A DNA stretch of 6,707 nucleotides from Actinomycetes bacterium (lineage in GTDB: Bacteria; Actinomycetota; Acidimicrobiia; Spongiisociales; UBA5794), in NCBI GenBank assembly GCA_023336855.1, contig JAMBLK010000192.1, positions 1 through 6,707 on the forward strand, given 5' to 3'. Every line of letters starts with the position of its first letter. The stretch's first letter is position 1. A model generated the notes under the pieces. The model searched no databases. It was given only the letters and a program-made list of their open reading frames with translations, and was not told the origin of the DNA. Positions 1 through 5,689 of the stretch are shown in pieces. Position numbers and translations under genes: made by a program.

Positions 1-1007
1 ACGACCAGGTCGATCTTGGTGAAGCCGTCGCCGACCCGAACCTCAACGTCGACAACCTCGGTAGTGGATCCGCGTTCAGACACATATTCCTCAACGACGG
101 CGCTGACCTCCTCGGTCGGATCCGACACGGGAAGGACGGCCCCTCTGCCGAACTGCATGGGGAGCACGACGATGATCGTGGCGATAGCGGCCCAGCTCAC
201 TCCGCGAAGCACCTGGCTGTGCCCCTTCAACGGGTTCCGCCCGGGCACGAAGCCCGCGGCAAGGAAGGTGACCGATGCTGCGATGACAATGCCGACAACG
301 TTGGCAAGGAAGAGCAACGCTGCACCGAGAGCGAGTTGCCACTCCGTGAGTTGCAGCGTGACTCCGACAACCACGAGCGGGGGAACAAGCGCAACGGCCA
401 CAGCAACCCCGGTGAGCACTTCCGCGGCATGGCGCCTCACCTGACCGTACGCGCCTGCGGCTCCAGCGGCGAGAGCGATGCCGAGGTCAAGGAGATTCGG
501 GGATGTGCGAGCTATCAACTCTGCCGGAAGAGGGGTTGCCCTGCCCGGGACGATGAACGAGATCACCGCGGCGATCATCACTGCGAGGAGGGATCCTGCT
601 GCGACGAGCAGCGCACGACTCACGATTCGTCGTGGCCAGCCCATGACGATCGCCGCCGCTCCACCGAGGACAGGGAACATGAGCGGTGCGACGAGCATTG
701 CTCCGATGACCACCGCGGTGGAGTCTCCCAGAATACCGAATACGGCAATGGCGCTGGACAACATCATCAGTGACACGAAGCGAGTGAAGAACTGCCGACG
801 TGGCATCCCACGCGGGAATAGCCGGTCGATGACGTCCTGTCGCTCAGCATCCTGAAGGGACTCGCGCCCATGCCACAACCGCTTCATCTCCGCCCATGGG
901 ACCAGGACGAGACCGCTGAGAACCAGCGAATATGGCTCAGACGGAGATGGCTCTGGTAGCTCGGTGGGATTCGGTTTGAGGTGATCCTCTGTGGCGGTGT
1001 CTGTCAC
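1..1007 (-). CDS. DUF389 (TIGR00341-like) polytopic membrane protein, 3' end missing
   Basis: The open frame runs without a stop from a GTG at 1007-1005 to the left edge, giving 335 residues; the C-terminus lies outside. After a Pro/Glu-rich N-terminus, hydrophobic segments occupy about residues 76-92, 96-122, 131-154, 172-188, 197-220, 224-250 and 270-284. The family's hallmark stretches are clear: DSTAVVIGAMLVAPLM (95-110), RTSPNLLDLGIALAAGAAGAYG (in pieces at 167-188) and GVAVAVALVPPLVVVG (200-215). A charged soluble segment follows (about 296-335). DUF389 proteins are inner-membrane proteins without an agreed biochemical role, so no substrate is proposed. GTG was chosen because it lies just after a short leader frame with a strong ribosome site, suggesting coupled translation; its own Shine-Dalgarno (GCGGGG) is weak. 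Met41 is a less likely internal start. Family call is firm; start is moderate. Confidence 0.9.
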   Translation of the reverse strand, partial: MTDTATEDHLKPNPTELPEPSPSEPYSLVLSGLVLVPWAEMKRLWHGRESLQDAERQDVIDRLFPRGMPRRQFFTRFVSLMMLSSAIAVFGILGDSTAVVIGAMLVAPLMFPVLGGAAAIVMGWPRRIVSRALLVAAGSLLAVMIAAVISFIVPGRATPLPAELIARTSPNLLDLGIALAAGAAGAYGQVRRHAAEVLTGVAVAVALVPPLVVVGVTLQLTEWQLALGAALLFLANVVGIVIAASVTFLAAGFVPGRNPLKGHSQVLRGVSWAAIATIIVVLPMQFGRGAVLPVSDPTEEVSAVVEEYVSERGSTTEVVDVEVRVGDGFTKIDLV

Positions 1008-1009
1008 TC

Positions 1010-1072
1010 TCAGACCCCGCTCCGAGCCCGCGCTCCATAGGTTGTGCTCTCGACGATGGCCCTTGCCAGCAT
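1010..1072 (-). CDS. Possible 20-residue leader peptide upstream of the DUF389 gene
   Basis: On the minus strand an AAGGAGG sits six bases before an ATG at 1072-1070. The frame runs 20 codons (beginning MLARAIVEST, ending ARSGV) and stops with TGA at 1012-1010, two bases before the GTG start of the DUF389 gene. The best ribosome site of this locus therefore belongs to the short frame, not to the membrane protein. That arrangement fits translational coupling or a regulatory upstream frame. The peptide has no run of one amino acid that would point to an attenuator and resembles nothing I know. It could be chance, but the perfect Shine-Dalgarno plus termination at the next start is unusual. Confidence 0.4.
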   Translation of the reverse strand: MLARAIVESTTYGARARSGV

Positions 1073-1108
1073 GCTTGGCCTCCTTGCATCGAGCCCGACC
1101 AGCATCGC

Positions 1109-1145
1109 GGACCGCGGATTAACGGTGGGCTAACAAGACTTCAAG
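1109..1145 (-). promoter_or_regulatory. Candidate sigma-70-type promoter for the leader/DUF389 unit
   Basis: Reading the minus strand, TTGAAG (about 1145-1140) is followed after 15 bases by GTTAAT (about 1124-1119). Each matches its consensus box at four of six bases, and this is one of the few AT-rich spots upstream of the leader frame. The spacing is short, so this is only a candidate. Confidence 0.25.
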
Positions 1146-1294
1146 ATCCCGATGGAGCATTCATCAAGGCTTTGGCGCCGAACCTGCTCGAACTGCACAG
1201 GAAGCACCTATCGACCATGGACCAACGGGTTGCACGCATCGCCTCGTCTTGGCGACCGCCTGGGGTTGCCGCCGGGCCTGCCTCACCTGAACAT

Positions 1295-1442
1295 TCAGTT
1301 GATCAGGTAGAGGGCCGAGGAGAAGAAGACCCACAGAACATCGACGAAACGCCAGTACCGAACAGAAGCGTCGCCTTCCACCGCGAGAACCCCGGCGAGG
1401 AAGCAGATGAGTACCGTGGACACCATGGAGTACGACCTGAAG
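1295..1442 (-). pseudogene. C-terminal relic of cytochrome c oxidase subunit III (heme-copper oxidase), frameshifted
   Basis: Minus-strand translation ending at the TGA at 1297-1295 gives a typical subunit III C-terminus: VEGDASVRYWRFVDVLWVFF, then SSALYLIN. It corresponds to the family pattern VEA..LYWHFVDVVW.....LYL, the last helix of the protein. About 20 codons upstream, in another frame (1427-1401), the translation reads HGVHGTHLL, which matches the family's G-H-G-x-H-V helix motif. The two pieces are joined by a frameshift near 1400-1406. Nothing recognisable as subunit III remains further upstream; from 1407 a different gene occupies the opposite strand. An intact subunit III is about 190-260 residues, so only the last 45 or so survive. 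The usual Tyr-Trp-His is Tyr-Trp-Arg here, consistent with decay. No start codon or ribosome site serves this fragment. Confidence 0.65.
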
Positions 1443-1823
1443 TTCGCATGCAGCGAATGTGGCAAGGTCGCCACTCGGGTTCGGGTCCTCGAGTCCGGTG
1501 AGGTACCCGAAGCACAGGACGAATTCTGGTCGAGTCTCACAAGCGACACTCGCAGGCTGTGCATTGAAGTCGACGGGCTACAGGGTTGGACCTCACGACG
1601 AACAGGTTCGCCTCAAGAGATCCTCCGCGATTGGCTCGCTGAGGACTTCCAAACTCTCCGGGATGAACATGACATGCAGGTTGCCAACCGGTGCTTCGAC
1701 TGTGAGAAGTGGTATTGCGGAGACCACGGCCGATGGGAGAGGATCGTGTACGGGGCACCCGTGTACGACTGCTACTTCGCGAACGTCCGTCCCCGAGGCC
1801 ACGAACGCACGATCGAACGCTGA
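1407..1823 (+). CDS. Small Cys-rich, probably zinc-binding hypothetical protein (138 aa)
   Basis: The frame begins with ATG at 1407 behind GAGGAAG at a workable distance; a second Met (codon 7, 1425) is an alternative. Natural-looking composition (many Trp, Asp, Glu, Tyr, Phe) supports a real protein. Two Cys clusters suggest metal binding: CSEC at residues 15-18, and C96-x2-C99-x4-C104-x2-H107, with a further Cys at 122. The middle (residues 37-95) is acidic and likely helical. There is no signal peptide or membrane segment, so it should be cytosolic. I do not recognise a family. Its first 10 codons overlap, in antisense, the subunit III relic, so the start of this gene lies on or beside a rearrangement junction. 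G/C preference at third positions is weaker than in the right-hand operon, which fits either recent arrival or relaxed selection. Confidence 0.65.
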   Translation: MSTVDTMEYDLKFACSECGKVATRVRVLESGEVPEAQDEFWSSLTSDTRRLCIEVDGLQGWTSRRTGSPQEILRDWLAEDFQTLRDEHDMQVANRCFDCEKWYCGDHGRWERIVYGAPVYDCYFANVRPRGHERTIER

Positions 1824-1995
1824 ACAGCGTCGGCAGCACAAGAAGCAGCGAGCGGCCGAGCCCCACGATGAGTACATGGAGGCGGATGCGGAAGCTCACA
1901 AGAAGGCGAACGAGATCCGGAATGCAGAGCCGACTCGGGATGGGGTGAGGCCTCGCCACCAGAATCTGCGGCGCCACCACGACGGAGGAGGAACC
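1824..1995 (+). other. Spacer with a stop-free, Lys/Glu/Ala-rich frame ahead of the SagB-like gene
   Basis: This segment stays open in the same frame as the downstream SagB-like gene and encodes a charged, helix-prone stretch (around EADAEAHKKANEIRNAEP). It has an internal ATG at 1876 but no Shine-Dalgarno there. The downstream gene has its own strong ribosome site, so an N-terminal extension is not favoured. It may be the tail of another lost gene or a non-coding leader. I do not recognise the peptide. Confidence 0.3.
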
Positions 1996-2522
1996 ATGAC
2001 CACCTCACCGCGACCGACTGTTGATCTCCCGGATCCGACCCGCGACGGCATGAGCCTCGCCCAGGCTCTGGCGACCCGCCGGACGGTGCGTGAACTCACC
2101 GGACCGTCGCTCACCGACGACGAGATCTCCCAATTGCTGTGGTCCGCGCAGGGGGTTACCCCGGCGAGGAATCGGACCGCACCGTCGGCGGGCGCCACCT
2201 ACCCCACTGAGATATATCTGCTCACCGCCGACGGTGTCTTCCACTACCGGCCCGAGCGCCACGACCTCGAGGTCGTGCCCGAAGACGACGTCCGTCTCCG
2301 GCTGTGCGGTGGCGCCGTCAGCCAGGAAGCGGTCCGCGACGCACCGGCCGTGTGCACCCCTCTCAGAACATCGTGAAGTGATGGATCCGCATATAGGCGT
2401 GGGTGTGCCCGAACGCGTCGCGGCGTCTACACGTCGACGAACGAGGACTCTGTGCCATCGTTCCGGGACGGACACCACCGTCGGTCATTCATGTTGTCGT
2501 CGGTGAGCGACGCCTCGGCTAG
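1996..2522 (+). pseudogene. Truncated SagB/ThcOx-type nitroreductase (FMN oxidoreductase) gene with decayed 3' part
   Basis: A strong GGAGGAGG precedes the ATG at 1996. The 126-residue frame to the TGA at 2374-2376 begins as a SagB-family protein: LPDPTRDGMSLAQALATRRT (11-30), the FMN-phosphate-type RRTVREL (28-34), LSQLLW-like ISQLLWSAQGVT (44-55), and TAPSAGATYPTEIYLL (61-76), then VRDAPAV (113-119). Intact members are around 200-250 residues and continue with a GH..QN motif and a final LP.DER.L...PVG segment. In another frame of the downstream DNA both can be glimpsed: H-P-S-Q-N at 2355-2369 and RRLHVDERGLCAIVPGRT at 2418-2474. That frame is interrupted by stops at 2379 and 2394 and ends with TAG at 2520. 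Some 25-30 codons between DAPAV and H..QN are missing. The family oxidises azolines in peptide natural products or reduces small substrates; no cyclodehydratase neighbour is seen. The family call for the N-terminal part is solid; the relic reading is an inference. Confidence 0.7.
2476..2505. terminator. Weak imperfect inverted repeat between convergent genes
   Basis: CACCGTCG at 2476-2483 can pair with CGTCGGTG at 2498-2505 with one T-T mismatch and a 14-base loop. It lies between the SagB-like relic (plus) and the lipoprotein gene (minus), where a bidirectional terminator would be expected. There is no T tract on either side, so it is a weak candidate. Confidence 0.2.
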
Positions 2523-3619
2523 GGGACGAAAGCGAAGGTCCCAGCGAAGTAGGGCAGCGTGATGCCGGACACGAAGTCCAACGTGTCAGGGTTGAATGAG
2601 AGCGCCTGACTGTCGGTGGAGTTGACGACCCAGATGGCGTCGCTCGTGAGAAGTATCGGATAGGGAATCCCGGCCGCCCCGCTGCCGACATCAACCCGAC
2701 CGACCTCATCGCCGGACGCCGCATCGAACTTGATGAGAACCGCCTCGAGACCCTGCGTGGCCCACAGATGGTCGAATGCCACCTCGACAACGACCTCATC
2801 GTCTCCAGAACCACCGATCTCGAGCAGATCCAGGACGTCACCTGTTGCCGGATCCAGCTTTGCGATCGCGGAGACGGGTACGGTCGACCCATCGGGAGAT
2901 CCGGCCTTGGTGCCGCCGATCCAGAGAGCGCCGAGACCGATAACCATCGAGTCGGCGATCACTCCCGAGTCGACGCGATCTCCAACCGTCACCATCACCG
3001 GATCGACCTTGCCGACGGTGGTGGAGGACTCGATGTCACCGCCGTGAACCCAGACATCGCCCCCTGATCCGGCAACGAGGTCGTAGTACGTGCCCTGCGG
3101 AGGCAGCGCGGTTCCTCTGATCGTCATCCCGTCACGTTCGACACCGACCAACTGCGAATCTAACCCGATCAGTCCGGCGATAACCCACGCCGCATCTTCG
3201 GTGACCGACAGGCCGGCGAACTGGCCAGGAAGAGCCACGGTGCCCTTCTCCTCACGGGACCGTGCGTCAACGGACGCAAGTGAGTTCTGGGCATCGGCGA
3301 ACCAGAGATCGTCCTGTGCAACAATCAGACCGTAGGGGTTGCCATAACCCTCGACGAAAACCTCCTGCGTCTCGGCATCCAGGTCGACGATGTCGATTCC
3401 GTCGGTAGAGGCCACGAAGATCTGCGTTCCGTCGCTCGTCGATTCGTTCTCGGAGCCGGTGCTCCCGGATTCACCACCCCCAGAATCGGAATCGGCAGAA
3501 TCCGTCTCGGTGATCTCCGATCCGGTGTCGGATCCGGAAAGATCCTCGGTGGATCCATCGCCGCCGCACGCTGCGATGAGAAGGATCAATGCAGCCAACC
3601 CAACAATGTATCGCCGCAT
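2519..3619 (-). CDS. Secreted lipoprotein with beta-propeller-like repeats (366 aa)
   Basis: The N-terminus is a lipoprotein signal: Arg-Arg at 2-3, a hydrophobic core, then the lipobox I-A-A-C with the lipidated Cys at 18. Residues 19-65 form a low-complexity Asp/Ser/Gly/Glu/Thr linker that would hold the domain away from the membrane. From residue 66 on, a motif of the type small-hydrophobic-Trp-hydrophobic-x-x recurs: DLWFAD, AAWVIA, DVWVHG, ALWIGG, HLWATQ and AIWVVN, with Trp at 106, 145, 190, 233, 286 and 330. The 39-53 residue period, with intervening phrases such as AKLDPATGDVL and KFDAASGDEVG, is typical of YncE/Vgb/NHL-like propeller blades. It probably acts as an extracytoplasmic binding or scaffold protein; the ligand cannot be told. 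The start fits the signal peptide; the ribosome site is poor (see the possible leaderless promoter). The gene stands alone and its end meets the SagB-like relic. Confidence 0.85.
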   Translation of the reverse strand: MRRYIVGLAALILLIAACGGDGSTEDLSGSDTGSEITETDSADSDSGGGESGSTGSENESTSDGTQIFVASTDGIDIVDLDAETQEVFVEGYGNPYGLIVAQDDLWFADAQNSLASVDARSREEKGTVALPGQFAGLSVTEDAAWVIAGLIGLDSQLVGVERDGMTIRGTALPPQGTYYDLVAGSGGDVWVHGGDIESSTTVGKVDPVMVTVGDRVDSGVIADSMVIGLGALWIGGTKAGSPDGSTVPVSAIAKLDPATGDVLDLLEIGGSGDDEVVVEVAFDHLWATQGLEAVLIKFDAASGDEVGRVDVGSGAAGIPYPILLTSDAIWVVNSTDSQALSFNPDTLDFVSGITLPYFAGTFAFVP

Positions 3620-3626
3620 ACTCTCG

Positions 3627-3632
3627 ACCCTA
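3627..3632 (-). promoter_or_regulatory. Candidate -10 box for a leaderless lipoprotein transcript
   Basis: Minus-strand TAGGGT ends seven bases before the ATG at 3619, the distance at which transcription would begin on the start codon itself. The gene lacks a convincing Shine-Dalgarno, and leaderless mRNAs are common in actinobacteria. There is no recognisable -35 box, so support is modest. Confidence 0.25.
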
Positions 3633-3654
3633 CGCGCGATCAGCTATCCGCGCG
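3633..3654. repeat. Imperfect inverted repeat just upstream of the lipoprotein gene (operator candidate)
   Basis: The arms CGCGCGAT (3633-3640) and ATCCGCGCG (3646-3654) pair apart from one bulged base, with a five-base centre. The site immediately abuts the candidate -10 box, so a protein bound here could govern the lipoprotein gene. It may also be chance in GC-rich DNA. Confidence 0.2.
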
Positions 3655-4010
3655 GCACGTATCGGCTGCGACTTCCGGAGTAGGAGCAGGGCGGTGGGTG
3701 AGCGTTCCGGTCCTACCGCCACTGCGCTGAGTGTTGTGCCCATTCGCTCGAGGGCTTCCATGCTTCGAGGGGAACCTGGTGCTGTGTCCACCAACCTTTG
3801 CGCCATTCGGCCAGAGAACCCGTACTCGGCGATGCGGACGGACTGAACCGGGACATCACCACGATGGTGTGCGGCGGTCATCGGTCAACCGACGTCGAGG
3901 GCTTCGGCTTCGTCGTCGCGAACGAGCTCCCGAACGGACGCGAGTGGGCGATCGAGGTCTTCGGCCGCATCGATCGATGGCCCCGGACCGGCGGTGCTGG
4001 GCCGATCGGT
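3655..4010. other. About 360 bases without a confident gene; contains a coding-like plus-strand segment
   Basis: No complete gene is convincing here. On the plus strand, from a possible TTG at 3798 or ATG at 3864, a frame shows strong G/C preference at third positions through about 3985 and reads TDVEGFGFVVANELPNGREW followed by AIEVFGRIDRW. It has no proper end: it continues as antisense shadow through the convergent membrane-protein gene. That suggests a fragment of a lost gene rather than an intact one; I do not recognise it. A minus-strand frame (3630-3881, 83 codons) reads plausibly around RIAEYGFSGRMAQRLVDTAP but has no ribosome site and poor codon bias, and its identity is unresolved. 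Confidence 0.35.
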
Positions 4011-4496
4011 CTACGTCGAGATGTCTGCGGTGAGCACAGCCTTCTTGCGGATCTGGTGCTGCCGAACCAGGAGATTCATGCTGGTGCCGAGGGTGGCCCC
4101 CGTGGCAAAGAACATCGCGGCGAGGCCGCCGGCGACCACTTCCGCCGCTGCGAACGTCGCGAGCAATTGCGTCAGTCCGAACGACATGGCCCAGAAGACG
4201 AGGTGGAGGATCGAGCGGTCGGCGATCACCTTCTCATCACGCATCGACAGGCGGGCGGTGAACCCCCACGCCGCACCGAAACCGATCCCGAAGACAAGCA
4301 ACGCCACCCCGAGCGTCCCCGGCGCTGCCTGTCGGAGGAACACCAGGTTGACGATCAGCATGACCGGAGCCATCACAAGCCCGATCGCCGTCCACCCGGG
4401 TCTCACCGCAGATGGCTTACGGACCTGGCGGATCAGGCTCCACATGATGAATGCCATCATGGGGATCGACAGCAGCCCGACGACGCGACCGATCAT
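4011..4496 (-). CDS. Small integral membrane protein, last gene of the toxin-like operon (161 aa)
   Basis: The ATG at 4496-4494 overlaps the TGA of the preceding gene as ATGA, so translation is likely coupled; a longer frame starting at 4595 would run through that neighbour and is not favoured. Hydrophobic segments lie at about residues 1-22, 33-52, 58-76, 90-111 and 114-136, so four or five membrane passes are expected. A polar loop with basic residues (about 77-89, RLSMRDEKVIADR) separates the third and fourth, and the C-terminus is a basic tail (RQHQIRKKAVL). The layout recalls small DUF1453/CcdC-like membrane proteins, but I cannot assign it. Its position after a cyclase-toxin-like gene and a partner gene makes it a candidate membrane or immunity partner; that is inference from context only. 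Confidence 0.75.
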   Translation of the reverse strand: MIGRVVGLLSIPMMAFIMWSLIRQVRKPSAVRPGWTAIGLVMAPVMLIVNLVFLRQAAPGTLGVALLVFGIGFGAAWGFTARLSMRDEKVIADRSILHLVFWAMSFGLTQLLATFAAAEVVAGGLAAMFFATGATLGTSMNLLVRQHQIRKKAVLTADIST

Positions 4497-5689
4497 GTCT
4501 CGCTCCACTCCGACGCTGCAGGCGTCAACGGTCCCCCGCATTCGGAGCAGTACGAATCTTGGGCTGAATCGACCTTGGTCCCGCACGAGGGGCACTCCGC
4601 CGGCGGCACGATGACACCCTGCAGGCTCTCACCGCACGCCCGACAGAACTGCTGGCCCTCGTCGACGGCGGCGCTGCAGCGGGGGCATCGCGACCGATCA
4701 GGTCTTGGCGCCGGTTCGGGATTCGGGAGCAGGAGCATGCGGCGGAGCATCTCCACCGCAGTCTCCGAATCGGGTTCGACGAGCGCCACTTCGAACGTGC
4801 CTCCCTCTCCGTTCCAGAACCCGAGGCCGAGCCGGAACGTCGATCGCAGAACGGATAGTTCCCCCATCCGCACGTCCGGTTTCGATCCGGTGAAGGTGAG
4901 TGTTACGCCACCCCACTTGATGACACTGCCGAACAGCTCGGCGAGGTTGTTCCCGAGCTCCGTCAACACCCAACGTTGACCATCGGCCTCTACCAAGGCG
5001 GCGTCAATCATCGCCTGCGTAATCGCTGATCCGGTCGGACGAGCAGCGCGGAGATCTACCGGGGAGAGCGGGGTGAACGCCGTGATCGCCCACCTCGTGT
5101 CGCTGCCGGCGAGACCGGCCTCGAGTTCGGCGCGCATGTCGGCGGCATCGAACGGACCATCTGTGGCAGGGCGGCGATCCAGTTCAGCTTTGAGGCCGGC
5201 TCGGCGGTGAACGTCCACGACGGCGAGCATCCCAACCCATGCTGCGAACGAAAGCACAGCATCTGGGGTCACGGGTCGTGTGGGGAGGGTCGTCAGGTCG
5301 AGGAGTCCGTCGAGCAGCGCTGCGACTTCGTACTCGGACGACATCACGAGGATGTCCAGGACGTCGCCCGCGGTGGTCACCATGACGTAGGGCCCGCCGC
5401 TCGACCCGGCGGCCACATGGGCGAGATCCCACTCGTCGATACCGGGGACGTTGATCCGCACGGTCAAGACGCGAGCGGGTGCCGCCACGATTCGCATCGC
5501 GTTGTCGAGCACCGGGACCGGTCGACCGCTGGTCTCGTCGAGAAGCGCTTGATCGTTCAGCTGCGCGACCGGATCGGCGAGGGGTTCCGCCGGGTCGATG
5601 AATCGACCGTCGGGGACGACTCCGGTGAGTTGGAGCAGCGCCGTAGCCCGACGTTGATCGAGTCGGTAGCGCACGGATTCATCATGCAT
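4493..5689 (-). CDS. EspG-like (tentative) protein with two C-terminal zinc ribbons (398 aa)
   Basis: The ATG at 5689-5687 follows GGAAGGAAG at a good distance and overlaps the end of the cyclase-domain gene by 8 nt. Residues 1-130 look like an alpha/beta domain with phrases such as AMRIVAAPARVLTVRI, then GPYVMVTTAGDVLDILVMSS and EVAALLDGLLDL. A similar succession recurs at about 230-325: LVEADGQRWVLTELG, GVTLTF, LGLGFWNGEGGTFEVALVE and TAVEMLRRMLLL. Such a two-fold arrangement and the aPARvLtvR-type strand recall EspG, the type VII (ESX) secretion chaperones, but the similarity is weak by eye. The C-terminus carries two zinc ribbons: Cys 335/338 with 349/352 and Cys 366/369 with 381/384. No signal peptide or membrane segment is seen, so it should be cytosolic. 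Coupling to the cyclase gene suggests a chaperone, adaptor or immunity protein for it. The gene is certain; the function is not. Confidence 0.8.
   Translation of the reverse strand: MHDESVRYRLDQRRATALLQLTGVVPDGRFIDPAEPLADPVAQLNDQALLDETSGRPVPVLDNAMRIVAAPARVLTVRINVPGIDEWDLAHVAAGSSGGPYVMVTTAGDVLDILVMSSEYEVAALLDGLLDLTTLPTRPVTPDAVLSFAAWVGMLAVVDVHRRAGLKAELDRRPATDGPFDAADMRAELEAGLAGSDTRWAITAFTPLSPVDLRAARPTGSAITQAMIDAALVEADGQRWVLTELGNNLAELFGSVIKWGGVTLTFTGSKPDVRMGELSVLRSTFRLGLGFWNGEGGTFEVALVEPDSETAVEMLRRMLLLPNPEPAPRPDRSRCPRCSAAVDEGQQFCRACGESLQGVIVPPAECPSCGTKVDSAQDSYCSECGGPLTPAASEWSET

Noticed and set aside
16..855. Several plus-strand open frames opposite the left-hand gene
   Set aside because: They are antisense shadows: their translations are Arg/Ser/Thr/His-rich, while the minus strand gives an unmistakable DUF389 protein over the whole stretch.
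1459..2376. One 305-codon protein joining the Cys-rich region to the SagB-like domain
   Set aside because: Its first 120 codons are a shadow of the 1407-1823 gene, and a strong ribosome site plus ATG at 1996 marks the real nitroreductase start.
3970..4012. GC-rich inverted repeats downstream of the membrane-protein gene as a terminator
   Set aside because: Only five-base arms (GGCCC/GGGCC and GACCG/CGGTC) with large loops and no T tract; expected by chance in this base composition.
4011..4595. A longer start (194 aa) for the membrane protein
   Set aside because: The extra 33 residues would overlap the zinc-ribbon coding sequence by about 100 bases; the ATGA start at 4496 begins directly at the first membrane segment.
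3798..4979. A single 393-codon plus-strand frame
   Set aside because: Beyond about 4010 it is the complement of two well-supported minus-strand genes and its composition (His/Arg/Gln/Asp-rich) is that of a shadow; only the first part could be coding.
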